From NCBI RefSeq assembly GCF_963576615.1, contig NC_088716.1, positions 124,001 to 188,000 on the forward strand: a stretch of 64,000 bases of DNA. The letters run 5' to 3'. The notes beneath the pieces were generated by a model. The model was not told where the DNA came from. It saw only the letters and a list, made by a program, of their open reading frames with translations, and made no database searches. The translations under genes and the position numbers were made by a program. This document shows, in pieces, positions 44,400 to 56,770 of the stretch. Each line of letters opens with the position of its first letter. Position 1 is the first letter of the stretch. Source of the stretch: Watersipora subatra. Lineage: Eukaryota > Bryozoa > Gymnolaemata > Cheilostomatida > Watersiporidae.

Positions 44400-45075
44400 T
44401 CATCCAGCACGCATTCAATTCTCGCTTTCTCCTTTATGGCAGTTTCCACACTGACAAAGCTTCTTCGGCTGGTGGGACGACATAAACATTCTGTAATCAG
44501 TAAAACAAGTAAATTTAAACAAAGTAGATGCAATAAATATGTCATTCATAGATATGTCATTGTAAAGCGTATCTATTGACAGCTTCCAAATTGGGAGTTG
44601 AATAGATTGTGAGTGTAATTTTAAAAACGAATAAACATTTAATAAAGGCACAAGTACGCCAAGTCAACGATTCGAAGCTTTGGTTCTGGAAATTAAAGAT
44701 TTGCAATGATCAATCGATTTTACCCACTTCCTACGAGTGAAAATAATTTGTAATCATGACTCTAATTTACCAAAGAAAATTCGAAAAGAATATTATAGCT
44801 AGGTAAAACGGCAGATAAGCTATGAAACGATGATTGGAGATAGCAAAGAATTATCATTTTATTAATTAGTATATGTATTTATGACTATAAAAATATTACA
44901 TTTACTAAAGTATAGAAGACTCTAAGTTAATTTACCTCTATTCTGTCTTCTTCTGCAGCAAAACGCTGCTGACGCCTGTCAGCTTTGGCCATAGGCTGTC
45001 TACTCTAATATTTTACTTAAGGTTGCTCAGAAAACTCTGAGTAGCGGTCGCTCGAACTTGAAGCCATTTTAAAAC
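44400..45075 (-). pseudogene. Remnant of a P2X7-intracellular-domain-like transposon gene
   Basis: The minus strand has a possible first exon near 45066-45015 starting MASSSSDRYSEFSEQ, a second near 44998-44942, and a third starting at about 44491 after a TTACAG acceptor. The third encodes LCQCGNCHKGESEN and then a TGA. The CxCGxC pattern is the start of the zinc-binding P2X7 cytoplasmic domain, widely spread in transposon-like genes of invertebrates. A +1 shift would bring in a following RIEC stretch, so a frameshift is likely. The rest of the domain is not readable. Identification is tentative. Confidence 0.35.
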
Positions 45076-45455
45076 TATGTATAACTTAGTAAATGTTGAA
45101 ACGCGTTGAATCAGTAACGAGTATTGAGATCTAATTAGGAGAATCTTCGAGATCACAGACCACGCGTTTTACGAGTGATAACATTTATTACGGCCTATAT
45201 AAAAATTTCGCACGCATGATTGGCTAACGAATCGACCTCATATTTATTGCTCGTGGTTTCGTTTCAGATACCTTGCTTGTGACGTCACGAAATAGGCACC
45301 CGCTGGAACGTGAGCTTTTTAAAAGAGGGCCTCATTCAAACGCATATATCTCTGGACAGGGTTGGTCTACAAAGACAAAAATGGCATAAAATTGTAGCTG
45401 ATGTTTTCGCCTTTTATGGGTCCTAATTTCATTTTTGACGCAACTACATCTTTAA

Positions 45456-46110
45456 TGATGGAGAAAAAAAAAATATATTGTATTCATTGAAATTTTTATT
45501 ATTTTTTTCATAAGACAAACAAGACAGAACAGGACACTAAACGTCAAAACAAGTGAATTACCTACATCAAAATACTTTTACAAGAAATATAATGTCCTAC
45601 AGCGGGTTATAGTAAAACACTAATTGTTGGGAAAGAGACTTTGGGGATAAGTGAATCAAAGGCTATGTTATTATTTTATTATTATTATTATCAGTTATTA
45701 TTATGTTACAAGTACAACTGTAGCCTGTGGTCTGTTACAGTTACAGCAGGTAGAAGCAGCATTCCAAGCTGCTGTGACTAAAGGTGAACACTTGAAGCTA
45801 AAGAACAACTTGATCCAGGTGATAGAGTTTACTAATGGTATGAGGTCTTGTAATAATTTGAACCAATTGTATGAGGTTTTACAATAAAGCTAACCAATAG
45901 CGAAGAGTGGTTCATAGCTGTAACTACTATTAGGAGGTCTTACAATATTTCCAAGACTTTGTAATGAGGTAGCCGACCTTCAGGAGAGTTTTCATTCAGT
46001 AGTATTTTCACACTGTGGTCACACTATACACTCTATGCTCTAGCTGCAGTTGTCTTGCCTTTTCCTATCTGGTAATTGTCTGTCCTATGATAGGGCTTAG
46101 TTTTCTATAA
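45456..46110. other. No feature recognised
   Basis: The frame 45651-45887 has no motif and lies in low-complexity TTAT-rich sequence. I do not support it as a gene. Confidence 0.4.
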
Positions 46111-46111
46111 A

Positions 46112-46435
46112 TAAACATTTGAGGGAGAAAGTGTGGCAGAGAGAGAGATGAAGAAAGAGAGAGTGCAGGAGAGAGAGTGTGCAGGAGAGAGGAAATGAGA
46201 GAAAGACGGAAAAGTAGAGAGAAACGGGGAACAGAGAATGGAAAGGAGAGGAAGGGAAAGTTGAGGGAGAGAGAATGAGTGGGAGGGAGACCGAGAGAGT
46301 AAGCGGGTGAGAATGAGCGGGAAGAGGACTGAGAGAGGGAGCCGAAGAGAGAGTGGGAGCGGGAGAGAGGGGGAGCGGAAGAACGGGAGAGAGTCAGAGA
46401 GAGGCGGAGAGGAGGGGGTGAAAAATAGAGAGTTG
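46112..46435. repeat. Polypurine (GA-rich) tract
   Basis: About 320 bases of almost pure G/A on the plus strand, with GAGAGAGA, GGGAGC and GGAAAG variants. The long minus-strand Ser/Leu/Pro-rich frames are artefacts of this composition. Confidence 0.85.
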
Positions 46436-47039
46436 AATAAATAATAGTCAACACAATAATCAAAGAATAAAGATTGGGTTGAGACAAAAAGTGAACAGAC
46501 AGACAACAGGCAATACTTTTATAAATAAGGTAAAGATGAACTGCATCTATTGCCGGAAAGCTAAATATCAGACACAGGTGCTTAGCCAAATACTCTGATG
46601 ATGACTTTTGGTACTATAGTTGACAATCTTGGTGAAATCTTTCTACATGTTCTCTATAGCAGCCCTAAAAATGCAACACATGCGGTAAAGAGGCATGATA
46701 TCATTCCTTCAGATAACCAGTCAGGTAAGTATTGAACTGTTTCCAAAAGTATTTAAGCAAACAAGAGAAAAGATAAAGTCTGAGATAGTCACCTAATGAC
46801 TGGCTCACTAACAATGACTCAGGGTTATGAGACTAAATATACTTGTAATATATTGGAAGGCATGGAGCATATACATACAAAGTTTGGCTGAAATCAGTCA
46901 AACTTCATAATCTATGTGCTTTCGAGTGTGGAAAACAAGGAAACGCATGGTGTTTGTGCAGACCAACGGACACACACTTAATGAAAAAGTGGGGTTTGTT
47001 AATATATTACTAGACACTATATTAATATAGATAGTAATC
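46436..47039. other. No feature recognised
   Basis: AT-rich interval with no exon chain or terminal repeats. Confidence 0.4.
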
Positions 47040-47345
47040 TTTTTTACTAGGATAAGAGCCGTGTCCGTCTCCCTGCAACCACGGTTGCAGGTTGTGAAAA
47101 AACATTGCAGCTTATGGGATTTGAACTCCTCACATCTGGCTCAACAGCTTTTTACGCTTTCAAATGCCATAATCTGTCTTCTAAAAAAATTGGAGTTTTA
47201 GGTGATGTGATTGTCAGGATGTTTTCAGATTAAAATTGGCAAAACTTGATCGCTGTTAAAATGCTCAGAAGAAAAGATATATTTTTCTCTCGAGTGTTTT
47301 AACCAAAACAAATTTTGCTGATTTTTCTTTAAGCTTATTCGAAGG
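47040..47345 (-). repeat. SINE-like copy plus associated dispersed core
   Basis: 47040-47180 on the minus strand has a tRNA-like head (GAGGAGTTCAAATCCCATAA) and a GACGGACACGG...TAGTAAAAAAGAT tail. Next to it, 47195-47300 carries the block CAGATTAAAATTGGCAAAAC shared with 3590 and 59370. Confidence 0.5.
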
Positions 47346-47445
47346 TTACAGACAAGCTGTTTGTACAGACTAGCTGTTTGTACAGACAAGCTGTTTGTAC
47401 AGACAAGCTGTTTGTACAGACAAGCTGTTTGTACAGACAAGCTGT
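47346..47445. repeat. 17-bp tandem repeat
   Basis: About six copies of ACAAGCTGTTTGTACAG, directly following the SINE-associated repeat. Confidence 0.85.
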
Positions 47446-47494
47446 TCATATTTGCCGTGCTACCATTTTTATTTAAAGATATACTGTTCAAACA

Positions 47495-48075
47495 TATAGG
47501 TATGTTGTTAATATGTATAGACATGCTGTTCATATGTATATGTATATGCTGTTAATATGTATAGACATGCTGTTCATATGTATAGACCTGCTGGTCATAT
47601 GTATATACATGCTGTTCATATGTATATACATGCTGTTAATATGTATATAAATGCTGTTCATATGTATATACATGCTGTTCATATGTATATACATGCTGTT
47701 CATATGTATATACATGCTGGTCATATGTATAGACATGCTGTTCATAAGTACATATATGTTGTTAATATGTATACTTTTGCTGTTCATATGTACACTTTTG
47801 CTGTTAATATGTATACTTTTGCTGTTAATATGTATACTTTTGCTGTTCATATGTATACTTTTGCTGTTCATATGTATACTTTTGCTGTTCATATGTATAC
47901 TTTTGCTGTTCATATGTATACTTTTGCTGTACATATGTACTGTCTAGCAGTACATATGTACAGATATTTTGTATCTAAAATTTCCTTGCTCATTTGTACA
48001 GATGTACTGATCATATACATAGATGTAATGTTCACATGTATAGATGTGCTGTTCACATGTATAGATGTGCTGCTC
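47495..48075. repeat. 21-bp minisatellite
   Basis: Units such as ACATGCTGTTCATATGTATAT, then ACTTTTGCTGTTCATATGTAT, repeat about 25 times with two main variants in blocks. The period is seven codons, so long frames appear on both strands; none is supported as a gene. Confidence 0.88.
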
Positions 48076-48079
48076 GTAT

Positions 48080-50095
48080 GACATTTGTCCAGTTTGGCAC
48101 TTTTTGCATCGTTTTCACCATCACTTTTAACCAGTTTGTCCAAAAAACTTTCTTAAACTCATCGGAAAAAATAGACAGAGTGATGCCGTTCTCTAAAGCT
48201 GCCTCTCATATTCTAGGGCACCTTGTGGTCGCTTCGACCACCCTTTCAAATGCTTGTGGCTTATATCACATATATCGTGTATATATATATATTGCTTATA
48301 TTGTGGACACTCGTATGCTGAGATATGACTGTATTGATAATAGTCACCATAATAATCTACCTTCTACTAACTACTTTCTTAGAATCTATAACTTTTATTA
48401 ATCAATCACCAACTGTTAATTTTCAACCAACTCCTCTAATTTAACCTGTGTACCATGAACCTAGAGAAGACAAGTATACTCGATACCAGATAGTAAAGTA
48501 CTTGAGGCTGCAGCTAGGAGGCTAGTAGCACTGGTACTACTTGTGCTTGTAACTCCCCTCTGCCATGTGGATAGTAACTATTGGCTATTTTATTAGCTCA
48601 TATTGATTGGTATTTCGTGTATAGGATGTTTGTATACTAAGGCTAGGAAATGAGTGGATGTATGTTACCTAATTCATATCTTAATAAGGTTCAATATTTC
48701 CTGTGTGCTTAAAGGCATTGCTACATGCCAGACAAAATATGCCTTTTCTGTAGCCAACCTTTGGAGACGCATTTATAGTGGAATAAACTTTGAATCCTTT
48801 GGAAGAATGCCAATTGACCAATTGAGGTCAATTGCAACATGCCAAATGACTTAATCAGCCAGTAGCCAATAGAGATAGATACCGCCATGACAGGTGCTGT
48901 AACTGGCTTGAGAAGGCTGGATTGTGTCTGACACCTTGAGAAGTCACCAGACACAATCACTAACATTACATGCTAGCATTTTTGAGCTTCAAAACGATGG
49001 TTTTGATCGTAGAATGAGGAGGACGAACTTACAGGATTCTCAGTAGTGGTCGCACAACTCCCAATTGTTTGTAGCTGACGAGTTCACACGCTACAACAAA
49101 ATTGTCCGAGTTTTCTATATAAGCCTGTCGCGCTTGTAGCTACAGAGGGGCGCATGTTTTACATCGCAGCTGACACTATCTATTCAGCTGAGATGTAAAA
49201 CACAGTTAATTCACAATGACTACTTACAGCTGACACTATTAAAATGCATTCAAGGTCAAATGTAAATCTTCCCCTTTCAATTCACAATGACTATTTTTCG
49301 TTAACGAAAAGTTTAAAACTACCATTGTTGAGTTTAGTGATGACTAACTCGTCTGAAAACAGAGAGTTCACCCTTTTGGAAAATAACTCTGAATTTAAAA
49401 GAAAAACTTCCCACAACTTTTGGCATTTTGAAATATTTATAAAATATTTGTGTTTTAACATTTTAAAATAAACATGTTTTTAAAACACACACGTTGAAAA
49501 CAGAGCTGCATAGAAATGCTGTGAAGACGTCATCGATGAAGATGATGAAACTCCAACCTCCGGTCGCAAAGATTTGTGCAATAATACGAATATCGATGTT
49601 TACACCATACGCAGTACGTCGTTGTTGATACAATGTTTTTGAAAATACCCCTCCTTGAATCGGAGGTTTGAATCGCTTCGAAGAAGTAAATATGCCACTT
49701 TTCAAACCATTCATATGGTACGAAGACAAAAAATCTGTCAAAAATTGGTGGTATGTAACACTAGTGATTGAGAAGGCCTCCAATGTTTCTATAGAAAAAT
49801 TAATTGTCACATAATCATGAAGACGCACTGCAGGTTTTCCATAGTCAAACTCCCTTGCTCCCTTACATAGCTTATTCTGTGTGTTGAATTCCTTGTGTGT
49901 TAATAAAAATTTATCAATGTTGTCTCATAAATTATTCTTTTGAATTTCTCAGAGCTATGACAGTGCAGTGATTTCCTATGTTTATTATTTATAGGTACAC
50001 GAGGGTATTTATAGAAATGTCTCACCTCTGCTCTACATCTGGCTGTATTCACCTTGATTTCTACTGTTACTTCTATGGATCATCCATACATAGAC
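48080..50095. other. No recognisable gene
   Basis: AT-rich. Small inverted motifs such as GGCATTGCTACATGCC near 48714 and a duplicated AATTCACAATGACTA (49209 and 49280) are present. The 121-residue minus frame 49828-49463 shows no known domain. Confidence 0.4.
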
Positions 50096-50099
50096 TTGA

Positions 50100-50270
50100 G
50101 GTGAGTCTAGATCTATGCATTGGGAATCTTGTCCATCCATCCGTAGCCACAGGTTAAGATGGGAAAAAGATTACATCATACAAGATTTGAACTCCTGATA
50201 TTCAGCTTGGTAGACTGACTCTCTAATATTTGGGCCAATCTACTACCCTTTGAAATATCAGAATAATCAC
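50100..50270 (-). repeat. tRNA-derived SINE-like copy
   Basis: The minus strand reads GTCAGTCTACCAAGCTGAAT, then CAGGAGTTCAAATCTTGTAT, resembling a tRNA anticodon-to-T-arm half, followed by a TTTTTCCC and GGATGGATGGACAAG tail. Confidence 0.5.
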
Positions 50271-51460
50271 ACAGATAGTTATTGTTTGTGCTCTATCATC
50301 ACACCTGATAATCTTTTACAGCACACTAGACTAGCTGCCTGGGTGCCAGTTTGATATAATTGTGGCAGACTTTCTTGTTCAGCCTCCACTGTTTGAGTTT
50401 TTTTCACAACCTTTGTAAAGGATAACAGGATAACATTTGAGTTATTCGTGAAAGCTTTGTAAAGGAGCGCGTAGAACAATCTACCCTACCAATTGTTGTT
50501 ACGTATACGAATACAGTCGTTATTTTTATTGGTTATTAGGACACGCTATCTAGTTCTGTGTAAGATAATAGAACTTCAATCCATCTGATCTGATTGGCTG
50601 TTACAGAGGATCAGCCGTTTCGTAAACTGATCCAGTACAAACGACAGTTTGGCTGATTTCTTAAAACATTTTTGTTGATCTAATCAAGACTGCTAGGTGG
50701 ATTGCTAGCCCTATGTGCACGACTCCTGTACCATAAAGGGGGTAGATAGGAAACTATTTGAAAATCCTTTGTTTAGTCATGCATATACCCCTAAACTTGA
50801 AGTTATCATCTACCTGCTACTCTCAGTGATTTGTGATCAACACTCTAGCTATTTATCTATGGCTCATGTACAAACCTCAGAGTGCAACAAACACTCTTAT
50901 AAGATACAAAACCATCCTCAGCCAATTTTATATCATGGTTACTTAACAGTTTATGTATCAGAGTTATCTTACCACAACTTTGGCTTTAAACAACTATTGG
51001 AAAGTTTTATTGTTGTTATAAAATGGTGTTGATAATAAAAAGTTGTTTAAATTATAAATTTTTAATCCAATAAATCAACAATTGTAAACAAGTTCACCAA
51101 TGAGAGAATTTAGACTATTAGTCATATTGAAATTGCAGAAATACTTTTTTTGTCATGTTTTACAATTCATGTATCATACCAGCCTGTTTTTATGGGAATA
51201 ATTGATAAAGCTTCAATATATTTTATTTATTTCTTATGTTGAAAGAGGTGTGACACAAAACTGTCTAAGCAACTATCCATACTTAACAGCAGGGTGACAA
51301 CTTCTTCTAAATTGGATTCGTTAGGACATGAAATAATATCGAATAATTATGCATGTATGTGCAAACTATGGTACAGGTCAAAAATAATACAATATCCTTT
51401 TGTTATCATTATATAACCTACTGTTAACTATAGTAGAGTGGATGCCAGAACCAAGGCCTC
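50271..51460. other. No feature recognised
   Basis: AT-rich interval. The frame 50715-51032 has no recognisable motif. Confidence 0.4.
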
Positions 51461-51462
51461 AT

Positions 51463-52170
51463 TCAGGTTATTGTTATGGGTAGAGCGCTTGAGGTCATTG
51501 ATATGTATGGAGCGCTAAAGGTCATTGCAATGGGTGGAGTGCTAGAGTTCGTCGTTATTGGTGGAGCACTAAAGGTCATTGTTATGGATGGTGCGCTAGA
51601 GGTTACTGTTATGGGTGGAGCACTAGAGTTTATTGTTATGGTTGGAGTACTAGAGGTCATTGTTATGAGTGGTGCGCTAGAGGTTACTGTTATGGGTGGA
51701 GCACTATAGTTTATTGTTATGATTGGAGTACTAGAGGTCATTGTTATGGGTGGAACGCTAGATGTTATTGTTATGGGTGGAGCGCTAGAGGTCATTGCTA
51801 TGGGTGGAGCGCTAGATGTTATTGTTAGGGGTGGAGCGCTAGAGGTTATTGTTATGGATAAAGCGCTAGAAGTCGTATTTATGGGTGAAGTACTAGAGAT
51901 CATTGTTATGGGTGGAACGCTAGGGTAATAGTTATATACATAGCGCTAGAGGTCACTTTCATAGGTGGAACGCTAGAGGTCATTGTTATTGGTTTAGTTG
52001 AAGAAGTCATTGTTATTGGTGGAGCACTAGAGGTCATGTTGTTGATGAAATGCTAGAGGTCATTTATATGGGTATAAATACTCGAGGTCATTGTTAAGGT
52101 GGAATGTTAGAGTTCATTTATATAGTGGAACGCTATAGTTCGTTTATATGGGTCAAGCTCTAGAGATCAT
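51463..52170. repeat. 27-bp minisatellite, decaying toward its right end
   Basis: Units such as GGAGCGCTAGAGGTCATTGTTATGGGT (shown here only as a pattern around GCTAGAGGTCATTGTTATG) repeat more than 20 times. The period is nine codons, giving open frames on both strands. After about 51930 the copies vary in length and the frames close. Confidence 0.88.
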
Positions 52171-52830
52171 TTTTTGAGTGTCTTGCTAAAGGTTAGTTCT
52201 ACCATCCTCTATAGGTCTATTTTCTAAAGCTGCTTTCAGTCATCTGTTACTGACACAGTGATTAATCTGACAATGACCTTGGTCCCTGGGTCATGGCTTT
52301 TGTTGATTCATCATCATGTAACACCCATATCCATTGTCACCAGACCAAATCCAACTCAGTCATCATGTGTCACTGTGTACCCAACTTAACTAAGCTTAAC
52401 TTAGCTAGCTTAACTATATGCATGTAATTACATATATGACTTCAATACATTAGCCTTGGGTCCTAAGGTTGATAACGACATTAAATGAAGAGGTAAGACT
52501 TATAACCATGAACATATCATAACAACTAAATACACTAAAGTTATTGTAAGCAACTATAGTTACTCAGGTTAACATACTATTTTGTTACGAATATTTAATA
52601 TGTTCAGTACAGGTATAAATTTTAAGGCCTATTGCCAGGGTTTTGCATTAAATAGTTATTATTTCGGAAATTTCCACCCTTTGATGCCAAAACAGGAACA
52701 GATTGATGTCGTATGGCAAAGGTCTATTGTGGCTCCATTGAAGTGATTTTTGCTGTTGCATTTCTAAGAATCCATAAGCAAGCATTCTTCCCAGTGCTTA
52801 AGCATTTGTCCCAATCAATGCAATGATCTA
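52171..52830. other. No feature recognised
   Basis: AT-rich interval between the minisatellite and a MITE. Confidence 0.4.
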
Positions 52831-53164
52831 AAACCTGGTTCCCATATGCGTCACAAAGCTGCAGCGACAGCACCACAGGTTATTAGCAGTGAAATGGGAA
52901 AGTATGCGCCGGGTACCGCCAAGGACCGCTGGTAGTTGCCGGCGGCAACGCAAGAGTTTAGAGCTGTTCAACTTTCTCAAATAGCTGAAATGCACTGTAC
53001 AGGTGAAAGTCAGCATTATAAAAACGGCATAGCAAGCGTAAATTTTTATGCCGTTATTAGTGATGCAGTTTTAAGTGAACATAAGCCGCCGAGCCTAGCG
53101 TCGCAAGCGTTTTGCTCCGCATTATTATTGCCTGAGTCTCGAAATCGATGTGGGAACCAGGTTT
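52831..53164. mobile_element. 334-bp MITE with AAACCTGGTTCCCA ends
   Basis: AAACCTGGTTCCCA at the left and TGGGAACCAGGTTT at the right form the TIRs. The interior includes ACGGCATAGC and GAGCCTAGCGTCGCAA, which recur in the partial copy ending near 56325. The flanking sequence is palindromic, so the target duplication cannot be read. Confidence 0.7.
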
Positions 53165-54338
53165 AAATTTTTTACTTGTCCTGGCTGTTTACTACTGTTC
53201 TATAAATATCCTGGGATGAGTGATTCCTATTTGGTTAGCTGGCCTGATCATTGCTTGGTCATTTTTGTAGCCTGTAGTCCAGTTGCTAGTTAAACTCTTT
53301 ATTATAATGATAGTATTGTCTATTTTTGTTTTTATCACAGGTAAATCCATAGTTACACGGATTCGAAATAATATCTGTAGTTTTTCTGTTCTGTTTTTGC
53401 AGCAGTGCTCATCGTGTCTACTGAAATCTCCTCTCTGCATATATACAACCGATGTGGAGCTCTGACCAGCCACTATTCATTAGAAAATACCTACAAACCA
53501 TGATGATGACAGGGAAGTAGATGACAGCCTCCACCATAACTGATGCTGATGTCCGCAACAGAAGTGAGTTAGAAGTTGATGCTGTCTGTTTTGAGAGTAA
53601 AGGTACAACCACACTTGGTGATAATTAGAGCGATAATACACTGTGTGGCGCTAATCTGCACTAGAAATCTCTCAGCCAGCTCATGCGGAGCGATAACCCT
53701 AGACATTCTCATCACAACTTTATTGCTTGTGAGATGCATATTTATTGGTTGTTCCCATAATCCAATATGGCGTGTTTTTGTTTCTTGTTTATGCTCACCA
53801 ACATACCGCGGGAACATTTCGCTATTTTGGTTACAATTGAAACATCATCAGAATGAACACTGAAATGTTCATAAGTTTATTATAAGTATATATAAAAATA
53901 ATAAAGTATTAAGTACTGTTGAAAATACAGGAATCATATATTCTTGTCTTCTCGTAGTGGAAAATCCAAAAAAGTGAGATAGGCCTAAGAAGCTAATGAT
54001 ACGTAATTTCATTGGCAGTTTGTGAGTGTGCCCACGTTATCGTGCCCACGTTATTGCCTGCTTGTGAATGACTCATGTGTGTTTAGGCTAACCCCAGTGA
54101 TATCTCCACACTCCTCATGACGCAAGAGATAGAAGTCAGATTTAGAAGTCTCAGATGGCTCAGCATACGGATAGATCTTAGTGAGATGCAGGGTGCTCCT
54201 TAGGGGGGTGGAGGGGGTGCCAATTTTTTATAAAGTTTCTTCTTTTATATAGACTAGTACCCTGGCTGTTTAGTTTGCCATGAGAGATTGTCAGGTGTAT
54301 TGTATCTACAATACTCAGAGAATAAGCAACTACTCAAT
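53165..54338. other. No feature recognised
   Basis: No exon chain. The overlapping frames at 53418-53863 show no known motif. Confidence 0.4.
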
Positions 54339-54340
54339 TA

Positions 54341-54760
54341 CCCTAAGACACTTATATTTCGCTAGTATTCAGTTTCGTGAGTAGCATAAAGAGTAAAATT
54401 TTGCTGCAGCTTAATTTCGCAGCTCTGATGAGTGCGAAAATGTAGTGATGCCAAAATAAATGCAGTGGAACAAACATAACTAGATCCCTCAGATTCAGTT
54501 CATCGGTAAGAAAAAAAAAATTCAATTTGGGACAAGTTAGCAATTGTGAGCCGCAGGTAGAATTGTGTTGCTAAGACCGATATTGCAATTTGATCGCTTG
54601 CTGCCATTTGTTTCTTGGACTATCAATAAACAAAGCTATTTAATTCCGCGTTTTTTCTCGTTCGTTATGATAGTTTAGTTCCGCTCATGAAATTTTCGAA
54701 AGAGGATGACTCCGCGAAACTGTGAAAGTTAGATGAAGCGAATACATAAGTGTCCTAGGA
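54341..54760. mobile_element. TA-flanked MITE, family 1, short copy
   Basis: Same ends as 2368-3165 (CCCTAAGACACTTAT and ATAAGTGTCCTAGGA) with TA flanks at 54339-54340 and 54761-54762. It is 420 bp, versus 798 bp in the long copy, through internal deletion. Confidence 0.75.
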
Positions 54761-54775
54761 TATTCAAAAAGACTT

Positions 54776-54935
54776 GAAGGCGACCGATGGGTGCAGGTGT
54801 TACAGCGTCGGTCTACCAATCTGAATGTCATGAGATGGAATACTGTCAAAAGCTACCTTTTATCATAACTTCAAACTCTGGTGATGGATAGATGGACAGA
54901 CGGATAGAGATCAATCTGAGTTTAGTAAAGATATA
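54776..54935 (+). repeat. tRNA-derived SINE-like copy
   Basis: The head GGGTGCAGGTGTTACAGCGT looks like box A and GGTCTACCAATCTGAATGTC like an anticodon region; a tail GATGGACAGACGGATAGAG...TTTAGTAAAGATA follows. This is the best-preserved member of the family in the window. Confidence 0.6.
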
Positions 54936-56111
54936 TTTTCGTTTTACCTTGTTTTAAACCAAAAATATTATTTAGTACCTTTCCGCTACAAAATAGATCT
55001 GTTCCTGTGTAGAAAAAAGGAAAATAGATATGTATAAATCGACATTCAAGGTGTGAGCTCCCCTTAACTTGTTGTTAAATTACCATAATCATAGACCATG
55101 AATCGCATGAAATTGATACGAAAAAGGAGAAAAGTTGTCAATATGAACCAATAATACTGCAGTTATGGTAGTCATTAAATTAAAACATTATGTCTGGTCC
55201 TCCTTTTTGAATGACCAAAGGGGGTGAATTTGAAGATGTTTGAAAACAGTTTAGGCTATTTACATGTATTTTACTGTTCAGATAACATAACATTCATATA
55301 ACATGTACATTCCAGGAATGGATTATTCGCATTGTATGAGCATCTGCTGCATTGTACTGATCCAATTTCTCTCGGTGCTGGTGTGATGTCAGTCTCTCTC
55401 TGTGTTTTACTGATCTAATGTCTCGACCTAACACTAGTATGATCGGTCCCATGGACAGTGGTTCATAGACATAGAGACCTTACAGATAGTGGGTGGGCCC
55501 ATGGCTCCCTGGTTCAGTGTTTACAACGGTAGCCTGAGATCTTGGTAATAGGTAAACTTTGAAGGCTGTGACAATCAAGCATTTGTTTGCTTCCCATGAG
55601 TATGACTTAGAACACATCTCACTCAGTTCCTTTTGCTAGCGAATCAGCAGATCACAAATGTTTTGTTTTTATTTATTTGACAGTTTGGAGTTATGGTATA
55701 TGTAGCATACATGAGAGGACAACTTTTGTTTTTTGACGTTCAAGTTTGGTGTTTTCTGTATGATAATTGTTTGTCGATTTTGCCGCTGGGAAATACTTAC
55801 AATTTGAATTTTTAAGCACACTTATCCTAAAAAAACCCGACACAGCAATACAACACCAACGTATTCTGAACACTGTCGGAATAGCAGAATGGTATTCAGA
55901 ACTGGTATGCTGCCAGTTTCGTGCACTGGGAGAGATTATCATGTGCAACAACTATGCACACGATTAGTTTTAGTTGTGCAAACTTAGTGATATTCAGTGT
56001 CTGTATATCAGTGTTCTATTCTTGTGCCGTGCAATCTTTCTTCTTCATACACTTAGTGTGCTTTTCGACGGACACGACACTTATTATAGTAAAGATCAAT
56101 ATGGGTATATA
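54936..56111. other. No feature recognised
   Basis: AT-rich interval. The frames at 55691-56234 lack recognisable motifs. Confidence 0.4.
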
Positions 56112-56330
56112 TCATGTTCATATATGTTCCCGGAATGCATTGTACGGGTGAAGGTCACCATTATAGAAACGGCATGGCTACCAAACATTTTATTCGATTA
56201 CGCGATTATGTTTAGCGATGCAGCTTATACGTGAACATAGAATAGGCCACCGAGCCTAACGTCGCAAACGTTTTGCTGCGCGTGTTACCGCCGGAGTATC
56301 GCAGTTAATATGGGAACCAGGCTTTACAAT
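56112..56330. mobile_element. Partial copy of the AAACCTGGTTCCCA MITE
   Basis: Shares GTACRGGTGAARGTCANCAT, ACGGCATRGC, CCGAGCCTA-CGTCGCAA and the right end TGGGAACCAGG with 52831-53164. The left end is not found. Confidence 0.65.
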
Positions 56331-56770
56331 AGCTATGAGTTTTTCAGCTGCGATCAATTGAAAATAAAAAAGCACAAATACTGAAAAATACTAAATTTTC
56401 TAAAGTTATACTAGACACATTATCACTCACATAAATCATTAGTCTTCTATGATATTAAAGATATTGTACAAATACTTATTCTCTGTGTTTTATTGAAATA
56501 CCTGACTGTCTGTATCAGCACATCTGACTGCTAGGCTACTAGTAATTGTAATAATATATAATGGTTATGGTTATAGCAAGTATCTATGCTTATGGCTAGC
56601 TTTTCTTATAGTAAATAAACCAAAGGGTAGCTTTAGTGTAAGGCCAATATGATTTCTAATCACATTGATTTAGGATCTTAGTCTATATTTACTTGCAGGT
56701 CTTATATGTAGAATCAGTAGCTAAGGCAGATAACTATAATTTGTTTCATGAGGAAACCATCTTTGATTAA

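Larger units (their letters stand above)
43401..45451 (-). mobile_element. TTAA-flanked DNA transposon with a P2X7-like gene remnant
   Basis: TTAA at 43397-43400 and 45452-45455 flanks a perfect 19-bp TIR, AGATGTAGTTGCGTCAAAA, in inverted orientation. The interior contains a broken minus-strand gene, a SINE-like repeat (44119-44216) and a hairpin (43995-44050). TTAA target sites fit piggyBac, Kolobok or Sola-type elements; which one is undecided. Confidence 0.7.

Noticed and set aside
46065-46589. Minus-strand Ser/Leu-rich frames of 174 and 133 residues
   Set aside because: They come from the polypurine tract and have no domain or splice context.
47530-48081. Long frames on both strands with seven-residue repeats
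   Set aside because: By-products of the 21-bp minisatellite; no start context or neighbouring exons.
51463-51928. 146-residue minus and 77-residue plus frames with nine-residue repeats
   Set aside because: By-products of the 27-bp minisatellite; the frames close as soon as the array decays.
54776-54860. A functional tRNA gene
   Set aside because: Box-like motifs are present but no four-arm cloverleaf with a proper acceptor stem could be folded, and similar sequences recur as repeats.
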